The notes: generated by a model not told the origin, from the sequence alone. A DNA stretch of 64,000 nucleotides from Palaeococcus ferrophilus DSM 13482 (GCF_000966265.1 NZ_LANF01000009.1:151236-215235), one strand, 5' to 3'. Shown: positions 31,181-41,207, numbered from the stretch's first letter. Program-made: numbers and translations.

Positions 31181-32440
31181 TTATTTAACCTTTCTCACCT
31201 CGAGCTCCCTCATGCTCCATATCAGGGGCATCGCGAGGAACACAAGGATTGCCCCCACTGGGAAGAGGATGCGGTAGTTGCCGCCCGCGAGGTCAACTAT
31301 GGCCCCACCGATAGTACCCGCCAGCAGAACGGGGATTGACTTGGTGGCCTCGTAGACACCGTAGTACCTGCCCGTAAAGGCCTCCCTCTCAAACCTGGTG
31401 AGGAGGTCACCCACCACGGGGTAAGAGGCCGCTATGAGGGCCCCCCATCCAATTCCGGCTATGAGGAGTGCCGCGTAGATTTGTCCCTCCGTGTGGATGA
31501 ACCACCCCCACAGGAGGGGGAGGGCGAAGATAAAACCGCCCAGGATTATGCTGAGCCTCCTTCCCACCTTATCGTAGATGTAGCCTCCGGGGAGTGAACC
31601 TATGAGGACGGCAACGTTGAAGAGGGCCATGAGGTAAAGGCCCATCGAGGTCACCGCGTCAATGTTCTCAGGGGTTGCGCTGCCCTTCAGGATGAACGCT
31701 ATAATACCATAAAGGAATATGGCTATGAACTCGAAGCTCATCCACCACAGGATCTGGGCCGTGTAGAACTTCAGGAAGTCCCGCGTGGTGAATATGCTCC
31801 TAACGTACTCCCCAAGGGTCTCGTTTTCCTCTATCTCCGGTGCTTCCGGCTCTCTGACCCTGTAATACACGAAGGCCGCCGCAAGGAATAGGAATAGCGC
31901 CGTGAGTCCGAAGGGGCCGATGTAGTCCTTCCCGTACTTCGCGACGAGGAAGCCCCCAAGACCGAAGAGGAAGAGGTTGCCCGCCCATTCGAGGAGCGTT
32001 ATAACTCCGCTGGCCTTTCCGCGCTGGCCGCTTTCAACGGTATCGGGCATCAGGGCCCTGAACTGCGCGGTGTAGAGGTGGAGCGAGAAGTAAAGGAAGC
32101 CAAGGGCAAGAGCAAAGCCCCAGAGGGGGGCGCCCATCCTGTAGGAAGTCCATATCATGAGCGTCGCAAGGGCCGCGAGTATTCCGCCCAGGAAAATGAA
32201 GGGCCTCCTTCTGCCGTGGCGTGATTTTATGGTGTCGCTGTAGTACCCGAGGAGCGGCGGGACCAGTAAGCCTATAAAGCCCTCGAGGGCCAGAATACTT
32301 CCCTTAACAAAGGCGGAACTGGTGTAGTCGGAGAGCAGCGGGAAGGAGAACCCCTTGTTGAGGGCCCATCCCATGCTCCTGCTAAATCCGAGGATTGCCA
32401 GACCGAGAACGACACCCCAGTTGAATCCCTTTCTCTCCAT
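31181..32440 (-). CDS. MFS transporter, SLC45/sugar-cation type (1)
   Basis: 419 residues with 12 predicted helices. The DTIKSRHGRRRPFIF loop between helices 2 and 3 is the RxGRRxP signature of SLC45-type sucrose/maltose:cation symporters. A long cytoplasmic loop (~200-225) splits the halves. ATG 32440 follows GGGGGTGAAACA. It lies downstream of a second similar carrier (32499), transcribed in the same direction; both face the glycerophosphodiester genes, so a sugar, glycerol or glycerophosphodiester substrate is possible. Confidence 0.85.
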   Translation of the reverse strand: MERKGFNWGVVLGLAILGFSRSMGWALNKGFSFPLLSDYTSSAFVKGSILALEGFIGLLVPPLLGYYSDTIKSRHGRRRPFIFLGGILAALATLMIWTSYRMGAPLWGFALALGFLYFSLHLYTAQFRALMPDTVESGQRGKASGVITLLEWAGNLFLFGLGGFLVAKYGKDYIGPFGLTALFLFLAAAFVYYRVREPEAPEIEENETLGEYVRSIFTTRDFLKFYTAQILWWMSFEFIAIFLYGIIAFILKGSATPENIDAVTSMGLYLMALFNVAVLIGSLPGGYIYDKVGRRLSIILGGFIFALPLLWGWFIHTEGQIYAALLIAGIGWGALIAASYPVVGDLLTRFEREAFTGRYYGVYEATKSIPVLLAGTIGGAIVDLAGGNYRILFPVGAILVFLAMPLIWSMRELEVRKVK

Positions 32441-32498
32441 TGTTTCACCCCCATTTTCGAGCCGTTGATTTTCAGGGTAAATCAAAGAAGGGAGGGGC

Positions 32499-33821
32499 TC
32501 AATCCATGTCAGGTACGTAGTCGAGGGCATCCCCTTTGACCCCGACTATGTCACCCCTCCTGACGAACTGCATCGTCACCGCCGAGAGGATGAAGAACGT
32601 TACCGCGAAGGGCAGGAGCGTTTTGTATCCGATAACATCGAGGAAGGCTCCCGCCAAAGGTGGAGCCACAAGGTTTGCCGCCTGGCTGAAGAAGTAGTAG
32701 AGTCCCGTGTAGCCACCGAGCTTCTCCTCCGTCGTCATGTCCACGACCATGGGAAGGGAGTTGACGTTCACTAGCGCCCAGCCGACGCCGCCGAAGAAGA
32801 AGAGCACCATGAACTTGAGCACTACTGGATCCGTCAGAGAGCTGCTTCCCGGCTTTGAGGCCTCTCCAAGGAGGTAAGCGAGGAGCATGACCGCACTCAC
32901 CATTACAAGCCCAGTTGTAATCGTCTTCTTCCTCCCTATCCTTCCCCCTATGAGGCCCGCTGGAATCGCGAAGAGCATGAAGCTGAGGGAAACGACACCC
33001 ATCAGGAAGGCCCCCGTGCTCTCCTCGATGCCGAGGTGATACTTCGCGTAGCTCGTGAAGAAGGTCTCTATGGAGTTGAAGGCAATGAACCAGAGGAATA
33101 TTGAAAGCAGAATGAAGAACAGGCTCCTCTCGTGGCTCGCGAACACATCCTTCAGATTTTCCTTCAACTCGCCGAAGCTCTTGTGCGATGTCTCGGAGAG
33201 AAGCTTCCTCAGATTGATCCTCTCCCCCGGAACGCGGTACTCCTCCGGCTCGGGAACGAAGAGAACCACGAGGAGGTTGGCGAGCAGCATCACAGCAGCC
33301 CCGGCAAAGAACGGATAGGCGTAGTTCATGTCGTAAAGCACCTTACCTCCGAAGTACGCCAAAAGCGCCCCAATACCACCCATGAAGTTTATTACACCGT
33401 TGGCCTGGCTCCTCTTCTCGCTCGGCGTTATGTCGGGCATGAAGGCGATGACGGGTGAGCGGAAGAGCGCCATGAAGAAGTTCATGAAGATTATGGTGCC
33501 CATGAACAGGGCCAGACTTCCGTACTCCCTCGCCACAGGAATGAGCGCGAACATCAGTGCGGCTGAGGGCGCACCAAGCAGGATGTAGGGCTTTCTTCGC
33601 CCAAGGCGTGTCCTCGTTTTGTCGCTTAGGGCCCCCAGGAACGGGAGGAGCAGAACGGCGAAGAGGTTGTCAATGGTCATGACGAAGCCCGTCACCGTGC
33701 GGCTCATTTTGAACGTATCCTGAAGGAAAATCGGTATGTACGCGTTGTAGAGGGACCATATGATGCTTATCCCAAAGAAACCGAAACCGAGCAAGAATAT
33801 GCGGCTGTACTTGAACTCCAT
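32499..33821 (-). CDS. MFS transporter, SLC45/sugar-cation type (2)
   Basis: 440 residues with 12 helices and the loop SDKTRTRLGRRKPYILLG, again the RxGRRxP signature. It shares overall layout but only modest similarity with the carrier downstream. Transcribed divergently from the GDPD gene, from a TATA box (CTTAAAAAG, about 33879-33887). Possibly two carriers of related substrates. Confidence 0.85.
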   Translation of the reverse strand: MEFKYSRIFLLGFGFFGISIIWSLYNAYIPIFLQDTFKMSRTVTGFVMTIDNLFAVLLLPFLGALSDKTRTRLGRRKPYILLGAPSAALMFALIPVAREYGSLALFMGTIIFMNFFMALFRSPVIAFMPDITPSEKRSQANGVINFMGGIGALLAYFGGKVLYDMNYAYPFFAGAAVMLLANLLVVLFVPEPEEYRVPGERINLRKLLSETSHKSFGELKENLKDVFASHERSLFFILLSIFLWFIAFNSIETFFTSYAKYHLGIEESTGAFLMGVVSLSFMLFAIPAGLIGGRIGRKKTITTGLVMVSAVMLLAYLLGEASKPGSSSLTDPVVLKFMVLFFFGGVGWALVNVNSLPMVVDMTTEEKLGGYTGLYYFFSQAANLVAPPLAGAFLDVIGYKTLLPFAVTFFILSAVTMQFVRRGDIVGVKGDALDYVPDMD

Positions 33822-33867
33822 AGTTTTACCACCCCACCACCACTAAGTGCACCAATGTCCTTAATTG

Positions 33868-33890
33868 GACGCTTTCTTTTTAAGGATTTG
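33868..33890. promoter_or_regulatory. Overlapping divergent promoters of the MFS and GDPD operons
   Basis: The AT-rich core CTTTCTTTTTAAGGATTTG serves both strands: rightwards TTTTTAAGG sits about 27 bp before the leaderless ATG at 33909, and leftwards CTTAAAAAG sits about 60 bp before the MFS ATG. The shared core means that the two operons probably compete or are co-regulated. Confidence 0.55.
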
Positions 33891-33908
33891 TGAACATTGT
33901 ATTTCAGT

Positions 33909-34622
33909 ATGAGAGCGCTCATATTTGGACATGCAGGCATCAGGGGCGGTCTTGAGAACACGCTCCCTGCCTTCGGGAGGGCCCTCAGATACGCGGACGG
34001 GATAGAGTTTGACGTTAGAACCACGGGCGATGGGAAGCTCGTAACCCACCACGACCCGGGTTTCCATGCCAACGGGAACTTCCAGCGCCTAAGGGAGATG
34101 AGCCTCGCAGAGCTGAGGAGGCTTCACCCGAACGGGGGGATAATACCGCAGGTTGATTACGTATTCAGAGCTTTTCCCAATGCGCTGTTCAACGCCGACG
34201 TCAAGGAGGTTGAAACGGTTGATGCCCTTCTAAATGCTGCGGGAAGGTACAAGGCCATTGAAAGAACGGTTTTTTCCTCGGAGAGGCCCGAAATCATCGA
34301 AGGGCTCCTCCGCGAGTGCCCGGACTGCAGGGTCGGCTTCTCGATAGTCGGCTACCGCTCCCTCTCATGGATTCCACGGCTGAAGGGCCTCTACTCACTC
34401 CACGTTCCGATAGACGGCCTCTCCTACGTGGGGTACGGGGCGTTCACGACGCTCCTGCGCGCCTTCAGAAAGCGCGACCTTAAGATATACCTCTGGAACC
34501 ACGCCATGGACGAGCTCCGCTGGGTCCCCAGGCTTCTACCCTTCGTTGATGCGGTTATCTCCGATGACCCCGCACGACTGAGAAAGGTTTTTACGGGATT
34601 GGGGGGCAAAGTATTGGGGTGA
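33909..34622 (+). CDS. Glycerophosphodiester phosphodiesterase family protein (1)
   Basis: About 237 residues of the GDPD TIM-barrel family: [16 protein letters not shown] (with the catalytic His and the EN pair), [20 protein letters not shown] (metal-binding Glu and Asp, second His) and NADVKEV. HAG replaces the usual HRG, the Arg being displaced by two residues. ATG 33909 appears leaderless. It hydrolyses or senses glycerophosphodiesters, feeding glycerol-3-phosphate to the genes downstream. Overlaps the next gene. Confidence 0.85.
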   Translation: MRALIFGHAGIRGGLENTLPAFGRALRYADGIEFDVRTTGDGKLVTHHDPGFHANGNFQRLREMSLAELRRLHPNGGIIPQVDYVFRAFPNALFNADVKEVETVDALLNAAGRYKAIERTVFSSERPEIIEGLLRECPDCRVGFSIVGYRSLSWIPRLKGLYSLHVPIDGLSYVGYGAFTTLLRAFRKRDLKIYLWNHAMDELRWVPRLLPFVDAVISDDPARLRKVFTGLGGKVLG

Positions 34623-35371
34623 TCGTGTTGGCGGATAAGAGAATCTTCGTGCTCGGCCACAGGGGCTACTCGGCGAAGTATCCCGAGAACACCCTCCTTG
34701 CCTTTAGGAAGGCCATCGAGGCAGGCGCCGATGGCGTTGAGCTCGACGTCTGGCTCACGAGGGATGGTGAGGTCGTGGTGATCCACGATGAGACCGTTGA
34801 CAGAACGAGCAACGGGAGCGGTAAGGTCAAGGAGATGACGCTCGATGAGCTCAAGTCCCTGGACTTCGGAAACGGGGAGAGAATCCCGACGCTGGAGGAG
34901 GTCTTCGAGGCCCTTCCCGAGGATGCCATAATCAACGTCGAGCTCAAGGATGCTGACGCCGCCGAGAAGGCCGCGGACATCATCAAAAGCCACAACCCGT
35001 CGAGGGTCATTGTATCATCCTTCCTCATAGATGCTCTGCGGGAGTACAGGAAGTACGATAGGGAGACCAGAATGGGGCTCCTCATCGACAGGGAGAAAGT
35101 CCTCTCACAGCTTCCGGCCCTCATCGGGGAGCTGTCCCTCTGGTCCATCAACCCTCCGATCGATGCGATGGCTCTCCTCGGCGTGGAGAAGACTGTCGGT
35201 GCTCTCCAGATGGCCAAAGGAGCTGGTCTTAAGGTCGTTCTCTGGTCATTGAACGACGAGAGCTACTACGCCAACGACAACCTCGTTAGGCTCGGCGGGC
35301 TCTTTGATGGAGTGATAGTCAACGACGTTGAGCGGATGGTTGATTACTTAAGGAAGCTCGGACTCAGGTGA
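34619..35371 (+). CDS. Glycerophosphodiester phosphodiesterase (2)
   Basis: About 248 residues with the complete GDPD signature: [58 protein letters not shown] and INVELKD. The metal ligands (Glu/Asp in ELDV, Glu in VELK) and both catalytic His are present. Start is GTG 34619, GTG 34625 or TTG 34628; GGGGTGA favours the later ones. It releases glycerol-3-phosphate from deacylated or archaeal lipid head groups; with the kinase and dehydrogenase downstream this forms a catabolic route. Confidence 0.92.
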   Translation: MIVLADKRIFVLGHRGYSAKYPENTLLAFRKAIEAGADGVELDVWLTRDGEVVVIHDETVDRTSNGSGKVKEMTLDELKSLDFGNGERIPTLEEVFEALPEDAIINVELKDADAAEKAADIIKSHNPSRVIVSSFLIDALREYRKYDRETRMGLLIDREKVLSQLPALIGELSLWSINPPIDAMALLGVEKTVGALQMAKGAGLKVVLWSLNDESYYANDNLVRLGGLFDGVIVNDVERMVDYLRKLGLR

Positions 35372-35428
35372 GCTTCACCGAATCTCTAATATACCCCCTT
35401 AGCCATTTTTTGTCTTTGGTGACCATCA

Positions 35429-36916
35429 ATGGAGAAGTTCATCCTATCTCTCGACGAGGGAACCACCTCGGCGAGGGCAATAATCTTCGACAGGGAGAGC
35501 AACATCCACGGAATAGGCCAGTACGAGTTTCCCCAGCACTACCCAAAGCCGGGATGGGTCGAGCACAATCCAGAGGAGATATGGGACGCTCAGCTCAGGG
35601 CGATAAAGACCGCAATTGAGAGGGCTAAAATCGAGCCGAGCCAGATAGCGGCCATTGGAGTCACCAACCAGCGCGAGACGACGCTCGTGTGGGACAGAGA
35701 GGGAAGGCCCCTCCACAACGCCATAGTCTGGCAGTGCAGGAGAACGGCCGAGATGGTGGAGGAGATAAAGCGCGAGTACGGGACGGTGATAAAGGAGAAG
35801 ACGGGCCTCGTTCCCGATGCCTACTTCTCGGCCTCAAAGCTCAAATGGCTCCTCGACAACGTTCCGGGTTTGAGGGCAAAGGCCGAGAAAGGCGAGGTGA
35901 TGTTCGGAACGGTGGATACCTTCCTCATCTACCGCTTAACTGGACAGCACGTTACTGACTACTCCAACGCCTCGAGGACGATGCTCTTCAACATAAAGAG
36001 GCTCGACTGGGACGATGAGCTCCTCGAGCTCTTCGGCATACCCGAGGCCATCCTCCCGGAGGTTAAGGAATCCAGCGAAATCTACGGCCACACGAGGAGG
36101 GAGCTCCTCGGCGCGGAAATCCCGGTGAGCGGAGACGCCGGAGACCAGCAGGCCGCCCTCTTTGGACAGGCCGCCTTCGAGACGGGAATGGTCAAGGCCA
36201 CCTACGGCACCGGAAGCTTCATCCTTGCCAATACCGGTAAGATGGTACGCTTCTCCGAAAACCTCCTCACAACGATAGCGTGGGGTCTCAACGGAAGGGT
36301 AAACTACGCCCTTGAGGGGAGCGTCTTCGTAACCGGAGCCGCCGTCCAGTGGCTCAGGGACGGAATAAAGATAATCAAGCACGCCTCCGAGACGGAGGAG
36401 CTCGCCAGGAAGCTTGAGAGCAACGAGGGGGTTTACTTCGTCCCGGCCTTCGTCGGCCTTGGAGCGCCCTACTGGGACCAGTTCGCGCGCGGGCTGATAA
36501 TCGGCATAACCCGCGGCACCGGCAGGGAGCACCTCGCGAGGGCCACGCTTGAGGCGATAGCGTATCTCACGAGGGACGTCGTCGAGGAGATGGAGAAGCT
36601 CGTTGGAATAAAGGAGCTCCGCGTTGATGGAGGGGCCACTTCAAACGACTTCCTGATGGGCTTCCAGGCGGACATACTCAACAGGCGCGTCGTGAGGCCC
36701 GTCGTGAAGGAGACGACGGCACTGGGTGCGGCCTACCTCGCTGGACTGGCCGTGGATTATTGGGAGGGCCTCGAGGAGATAAAGAGCCTCTGGAAGGCGG
36801 AGAAGGTCTTCGAGCCCAAGATGGACGAGGAAACGCGGGAGAGGCTCTACCGGGGCTGGAAGGAAGCTGTGAAGAGGGCCATGGGCTGGGCGAAGGTCGT
36901 GGGGACTATGCAGTAG
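35429..36916 (+). CDS. glpK: Glycerol kinase
   Basis: 495 residues, the normal length. FGGY-kinase landmarks: [14 protein letters not shown] (ATP phosphate loop), [66 protein letters not shown] and [20 protein letters not shown]. Phosphorylates glycerol to glycerol-3-phosphate in the cytoplasm. GGTGA lies six bases before the ATG; a TATA box (CTCTAATATACC, about 35384-35394) in the short gap gives it its own promoter. Confidence 0.97.
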   Translation: MEKFILSLDEGTTSARAIIFDRESNIHGIGQYEFPQHYPKPGWVEHNPEEIWDAQLRAIKTAIERAKIEPSQIAAIGVTNQRETTLVWDREGRPLHNAIVWQCRRTAEMVEEIKREYGTVIKEKTGLVPDAYFSASKLKWLLDNVPGLRAKAEKGEVMFGTVDTFLIYRLTGQHVTDYSNASRTMLFNIKRLDWDDELLELFGIPEAILPEVKESSEIYGHTRRELLGAEIPVSGDAGDQQAALFGQAAFETGMVKATYGTGSFILANTGKMVRFSENLLTTIAWGLNGRVNYALEGSVFVTGAAVQWLRDGIKIIKHASETEELARKLESNEGVYFVPAFVGLGAPYWDQFARGLIIGITRGTGREHLARATLEAIAYLTRDVVEEMEKLVGIKELRVDGGATSNDFLMGFQADILNRRVVRPVVKETTALGAAYLAGLAVDYWEGLEEIKSLWKAEKVFEPKMDEETRERLYRGWKEAVKRAMGWAKVVGTMQ

Positions 36917-36919
36917 AGG

Positions 36920-36951
36920 GAACACAATTGTTCACCTGACCGGTGTTCACC
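36920..36951 (+). promoter_or_regulatory. Repeated TGTTCACC sites and GAACA-CAAT-TGTTC dyad
   Basis: Immediately after glpK lie a 5-bp dyad (36920-36933) and two direct copies of TGTTCACC (36929-36936, 36944-36951) spaced 15 bp. They sit about 70-100 bp upstream of the promoter of the glycerol-3-phosphate dehydrogenase operon, suggesting an activator or repressor site. Confidence 0.4.
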
Positions 36952-37013
36952 CCAGTTCTCCCTTTTTATGCTCAAAACTGTTCTCCAAAGGCTTTTAAGC
37001 CGACCTAAAGGCG

Positions 37014-37065
37014 AGAGAAAGCTTTAAAACATTGAAAGTCCTACCTTAAGTTAAATTGGAGGGGA
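37014..37065 (+). promoter_or_regulatory. Promoter and RBS of the glycerol-3-phosphate dehydrogenase operon
   Basis: GAGAAAGCTTTAAAAC (BRE/TATA, 37015-37030) predicts a start near 37053. GGAGGGGA (37058-37065) precedes the ATG at 37070. Confidence 0.65.
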
Positions 37066-37069
37066 GAAT

Positions 37070-38560
37070 ATGCGGACCAAGGTGGCCATAATTGGCGCTG
37101 GGATAAGCGGCGCGAGCATAGCGCGCGTTTTAAGTAGATACGAGAACCTTGAGGTTCACCTCATCGAGAAGGCACCGGACGTTGGCTGGGGCGTGAGCAA
37201 GGCCAACACCGCCCTCATCCACGGGGGCTACGACGATGAGCCGAACAAGTATCCAACGAGGGCCAGGCTCTGCGTTAAGGGGAACAGACTCTGGCACCGG
37301 TGGGTGAAGGAGCTCGAAATTCCCCACGTCTGGAACGGTGCCCTGATAGTGGCCACAAAGGAGAAGGACTTTGACACCCTGGAGAGGCTTTTGGAGCGCG
37401 GTCATAAAAACGGCGTCCCCGAGATGAGGATAGTTGATGGGAAGGAGCTCTTCCACCTCGAGCCGGGCCTCACGAGGGAAGCCATAGGCGCACTCTGGGT
37501 TCCGACGGTCGGACAGATAGGCCCGATTCCAGCCGTTATAGCCCTCGTCGAGAACGCGGTAGCAAACGGCGTCAAAACCCATCTTGAGACAGAAGTTACC
37601 GGCATAAAAGTGGAGAACGGCGAGGTAAAGGGCGTCGAAACCAACAACGGCTTCATAGAGGCGGAGGTAGTTATCAATGCCGCCGGCCTCTACGCCGACG
37701 AGATTGCCAGAATGGCCGGAATAGACTACTTCGAGATACACCCGAGGAAAGGTGAATACTGGATCTTCGACGAGGGCATTCCCGGCCCGAGGAGGGTTCT
37801 CTTCCCCACGCCAACGCCAATAAGCAAGGGGATCGTCGTGACGACGGAGATAAGCGGCCACCTCATGATAGGCCCCAACGCCCAGGACCTTCCGCGCGAG
37901 GAGAAGGAGGACTTCGCCACCACAGAGGAGGGCCTCGAACAGGTCTGGGAAGGGGCTAAGAAGCTCTGGCCAAACCTCCCTCAGAGGAGCAAGGTGATAA
38001 GGACCTTCGCAGGTTTAAGGCCCGAGCCCACAGGAGGGGACTTCATAATAAAGGCTGAGAAGGAGGTGTGGGGCTTCATAAACGTCGCGGGAATACGCTC
38101 TCCCGGACTGACGAGCGCTCCAGCTATAGCCTACGAGGTGAAGGACATAATCCAGCGTGACCTTGGAATCAAGCTTGTTGAGAAGGAGAAGTGGAACCCC
38201 TACAGGAAGGAGATAACCCACTTCTTCATGCTCCTGCCGGAGAAGGCGAACGAGCTGATAAAGGGGAACCCGTCCTACGGAAAGATAGTCTGCAGGTGCA
38301 ACAACGTCAGCGAGGGAGACATCCTCGAGGCCATAGAGAGGATGAAGTTCATAGGCGTTAAGACCCCGAGCGTTGATTCCGTAAAGTTTAGAACGAAGGC
38401 CACGACCGGGACATGCCAGGGAAGCTTCTGCAGGCCGAGGATCGTACAGCTTTTGGCCAGGGAGTACGGCGTCAAGCCCTGGGAGGTAACCCTCAAGGGA
38501 AGGGGAAGTGAGATTGGAATAGGCGACGTTAAGGCCCTTCTCAGGGGGGATGAGGCATGA
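37070..38560 (+). CDS. FAD-dependent glycerol-3-phosphate dehydrogenase with [2Fe-2S] domain (GlpA-like)
   Basis: 496 residues. N-terminal Rossmann motif VAIIGAGISGASIARVLSRY, DAO-type fold with NAAGLYADEIARMAG, AGLRPEPTGGDF and GIRSPGLTSAPAIA. The C-terminal BFD-like domain carries four Cys (VCRCNN ... TGTCQGSFC) for a [2Fe-2S] cluster. It oxidises glycerol-3-phosphate to dihydroxyacetone phosphate, passing electrons to the subunits encoded downstream. Its stop overlaps the next ATG. Confidence 0.92.
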   Translation: MRTKVAIIGAGISGASIARVLSRYENLEVHLIEKAPDVGWGVSKANTALIHGGYDDEPNKYPTRARLCVKGNRLWHRWVKELEIPHVWNGALIVATKEKDFDTLERLLERGHKNGVPEMRIVDGKELFHLEPGLTREAIGALWVPTVGQIGPIPAVIALVENAVANGVKTHLETEVTGIKVENGEVKGVETNNGFIEAEVVINAAGLYADEIARMAGIDYFEIHPRKGEYWIFDEGIPGPRRVLFPTPTPISKGIVVTTEISGHLMIGPNAQDLPREEKEDFATTEEGLEQVWEGAKKLWPNLPQRSKVIRTFAGLRPEPTGGDFIIKAEKEVWGFINVAGIRSPGLTSAPAIAYEVKDIIQRDLGIKLVEKEKWNPYRKEITHFFMLLPEKANELIKGNPSYGKIVCRCNNVSEGDILEAIERMKFIGVKTPSVDSVKFRTKATTGTCQGSFCRPRIVQLLAREYGVKPWEVTLKGRGSEIGIGDVKALLRGDEA

Positions 38561-39822
38561 TGGAGCCTTTCCTAGAGATACCGATGCTTTCCTACGACGT
38601 CGTCGTCATAGGCGGCGGGCCGGCCGGAATGGCGGCCGCGGCAAAGGCCAAGGAGCTCGGGCTCAACGTTCTCCTATTGGATGAGAACGATTATCTGGGC
38701 GGAATCCTCCCCCAGTGCGTCCACCCGGGCTTTGGAATCCACTACTTCAGGGAAGAGCTCACCGGCCCGGAGTTCGCGTCGAGGCTCGCGAAAAAAATGG
38801 TGAAGCTCGGCGTTGAGTACAGGACAGCGGCGAGGGTGCTTGAAATAAAGAACTACTCCGACCTTGAGAAGGTGGTGATATTCACCTCTCCAAGCGGCCT
38901 CTACCAGGTCTGGGCGAAGGCGATAATCTACGCCGCCGGTGCACGTGAGAGGCACGCCTTTGAGATTGGCATAGTTGGAGACCGTGTCGCCGGAATCTAC
39001 ACGGCTGGAGAGGCTCAGACCCTCATGGACATCTACGGAATAATGCCGGGAAAGGAAATCGTGATAGTGGGTTCCGGGGATGTGGGCTTAATAATGGCTC
39101 GCCGCTTTGCCCTTGAGGGGGCAAAGGTGAAGGCCGTCGTTGAGCTCATGCCTTATCCGGGCGGCCTTGCAAGGAACATCATGATACTTCGCGATTTCAA
39201 CATTCCGCTCTACCTGAGCCACAAAGTGGTTGAAGTCCGCGGAAAGGGAAGGGTTGAGAGGGTCAAGGTCGTCAAGGTGGACGAGAACCTCAACGAAACG
39301 GGCGAGGAGTTCTGGATTGAGGCGGACACGCTGGTGATTTCAGCGGGCTTAATCCCGAGCGTCAAGAAGCTCAAGAAGATCGGCGTCGAGATAGACCCTT
39401 CAACCGGCGGACCGGTCGTGAACGACAGGCTTGAGACGAGCGTCCCGGGAATATTCGTTGCCGGAAACGCCCTCCTAATAAACGACCTCGTTGATTACGT
39501 TGCCGAGCAGGGTGAGTTAGCCGCTGAGAGCGCAAAGGAGTTCATAGAGAAGGGAGGGATAGAGAGCAGGAAGTGGGTGAAGGTGGAGAAGGGCGAGAAC
39601 GTGCGTCTGATTGTCCCGCACTACCTGAGCGGCGACCGCGACGTTTACCTCTACCTGCGCGTTGCGAGGCCTATAGAGAACGCGGAGCTCAGGGTTCCCG
39701 AGGTGGGCAGGAGGATAAAGCTCGCCCTGGCAACGCCGGCGGAGATGATAAGGTTCAGGCTGAAGGCGGAGGAGATTCAAAAGGTAGGAGAAAAGCTCAC
39801 CGTTGAGGTGGTGCGGGGATGA
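38557..39822 (+). CDS. FAD/NAD-binding oxidoreductase subunit of glycerol-3-phosphate dehydrogenase
   Basis: 421 residues with two dinucleotide-binding motifs (VVVIGGGPAGMAAAAKAKEL for FAD, IVIVGSGDVGLIMARRFALE for NAD(P)H or a second FAD) and FVAGNALLINDLVDYVAEQG. The early PQCVHPGFG segment carries a Cys conserved in this family. It forms the middle gene of the common three-gene set GlpA-like / FAD oxidoreductase / DUF1667 and probably relays electrons. Overlaps both neighbours by 4 bp. Confidence 0.88.
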   Translation: MMEPFLEIPMLSYDVVVIGGGPAGMAAAAKAKELGLNVLLLDENDYLGGILPQCVHPGFGIHYFREELTGPEFASRLAKKMVKLGVEYRTAARVLEIKNYSDLEKVVIFTSPSGLYQVWAKAIIYAAGARERHAFEIGIVGDRVAGIYTAGEAQTLMDIYGIMPGKEIVIVGSGDVGLIMARRFALEGAKVKAVVELMPYPGGLARNIMILRDFNIPLYLSHKVVEVRGKGRVERVKVVKVDENLNETGEEFWIEADTLVISAGLIPSVKKLKKIGVEIDPSTGGPVVNDRLETSVPGIFVAGNALLINDLVDYVAEQGELAAESAKEFIEKGGIESRKWVKVEKGENVRLIVPHYLSGDRDVYLYLRVARPIENAELRVPEVGRRIKLALATPAEMIRFRLKAEEIQKVGEKLTVEVVRG

Positions 39823-40169
39823 GGAAGACCTACCGCTTCACCTGCATCGTCTGCCCCCTCGGATGCTCGATAGAGGTGGAAATGGAGAAGGGAAAGGTCC
39901 TGGGCGTCACCGGCCACACCTGCCCGCGCGGAAAGGAGTGGGCGATAGAGGAGGTCACCAATCCAAAGAGGGTCGTTATGAGCGTGGTTCCAGTTGAAGG
40001 AGGAGCCCTTCCCACGGTGAGCGTCAAGACGGAGAAACCCGTCCCCAAGGAGAGGATTCCCGAACTCATGAGGTTTCTGGCCGGGTTAAAGCTTAAGGCG
40101 CCCGTGACCGTTGGCCAGGTCGTCGCGGAGTGGGAAGGGGTAAAAATAGTCGCCACGAGGGGGGCTTAA
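39819..40169 (+). CDS. DUF1667 small Fe-S-type subunit
   Basis: 116 residues with Cys in TCIVCPLGCSI and HTCPRGKEW, a four-Cys set that could bind a cluster or zinc. This domain regularly follows the two dehydrogenase genes upstream. Probably the third subunit of the same complex. It ends 4 bp inside the convergent lipoprotein gene. Confidence 0.85.
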   Translation: MRKTYRFTCIVCPLGCSIEVEMEKGKVLGVTGHTCPRGKEWAIEEVTNPKRVVMSVVPVEGGALPTVSVKTEKPVPKERIPELMRFLAGLKLKAPVTVGQVVAEWEGVKIVATRGA

Positions 40170-40945
40170 CCCTTCGCGGCCTCTTTTTTAAGTTCTTCCG
40201 CCCAGTCAGGAAGCTTGAACCTGTAGTTCACATTTATCTCGTAGACGTTGCTGCCGGCGACCGTGAGGTTGGCGGCCTTGTAGAGGGAGAGCCTGTCCAC
40301 GTTCACCTCGAGCTTCACGGGCAGGAACTCAGCGTTCACAAGCATTTCCCCGGAGTAGTGCTTTATCACATTGCTCGTCATCCGGGTGTCGTAATCGGCG
40401 TTTCCCGTGTGGGGAGCGCTCACGTAGGAGACCGTGGCGGAAATGTTGAAGCGGTAAAGGTCGTTCTCCTTCCCCGTGTACGTCAGCGTGGCGTTCTCCA
40501 GCCACGAGAGGTCGTGCTGTATGCCCAGCTCCTCGGTGAGGAGGTATTCCTCGAAGTTGTCCTCCGTGACCTCCGGGGGCAGTCCCGGCTTTAGGGCCTC
40601 GTAAAGGTCGCTGAGGTTGAAAACGGCGGCATTGGTTAGGTTCTTTCCTCCCTGAACCTGGTGCGTCTTTATGTAGTATTTACCTCCCTCGTAGAGCTCC
40701 CAGACCTCCAGAGTTCCGTTGCCCTCGGTTAGGGTGTGGGAGAAGTAAAGCCTGGCCTTCCTGTCAATTCCCGTTTCAATGCTCACCGTGTCGTTTGAGT
40801 CTGGGGAGGTTATTTTAACCGTGTAAACGTAGGCGTCCGCGCCTTCAAGCGATGATAGTATCTCATCCTTCGTCGGCACTTTGGTCCCCGAGAGACATCC
40901 CGAGAAGAGCACGATAAGCACAACGAGCAACGCAAGTCTCTTCAT
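40166..40945 (-). CDS. Thermococcal lipoprotein of unknown function
   Basis: 259 residues. The signal peptide ends in a lipobox (VLIVLFSGCLSG), so it is a lipid-anchored surface protein. The body is beta-rich with many NxT/NxS sequons (LTNAAVF, LSWLENATLTY, AANLTVAG), fitting the LolA/LppX-like or DUF-type lipoproteins common in Thermococcales. Convergent with the dehydrogenase operon. Own GGTGGTG ribosome site. Function not known. Confidence 0.78.
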   Translation of the reverse strand: MKRLALLVVLIVLFSGCLSGTKVPTKDEILSSLEGADAYVYTVKITSPDSNDTVSIETGIDRKARLYFSHTLTEGNGTLEVWELYEGGKYYIKTHQVQGGKNLTNAAVFNLSDLYEALKPGLPPEVTEDNFEEYLLTEELGIQHDLSWLENATLTYTGKENDLYRFNISATVSYVSAPHTGNADYDTRMTSNVIKHYSGEMLVNAEFLPVKLEVNVDRLSLYKAANLTVAGSNVYEINVNYRFKLPDWAEELKKEAAKG

Positions 40946-40994
40946 GCTTTCACCACCCCCACTAACGCACGGATGTTAATAACCTTTGGGTGCT

Positions 40995-41207
40995 TCAGCT
41001 CCTCAGCACTTCGAACTTCTGGATGAATATCCTCAGGTCTGTCCTGAAGGGCTCCCGGGCGTTGCCCATCTCCTCCTCGAGGAGCCTGAGGAAAGCTTCC
41101 TCGTCCGGCGCCTTCAGATAGAGCTCGTAAACTTTGTCCTTCAGCTCATCGAAGTACTCCACGTAGGGACGGGCCTCAAAGAGGGCCTTTTCCAGTTTTT
41201 CACTCAT
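40995..41207 (-). CDS. Small helical protein, 70 aa
   Basis: Acidic helical product (MSEKLEKALFEARPYVEYFD...). Its ATG overlaps the 3' end of the PrsW-like gene by 8 bp, so the two are coupled. No family named; probably a soluble partner or conserved hypothetical. Confidence 0.7.
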   Translation of the reverse strand: MSEKLEKALFEARPYVEYFDELKDKVYELYLKAPDEEAFLRLLEEEMGNAREPFRTDLRIFIQKFEVLRS

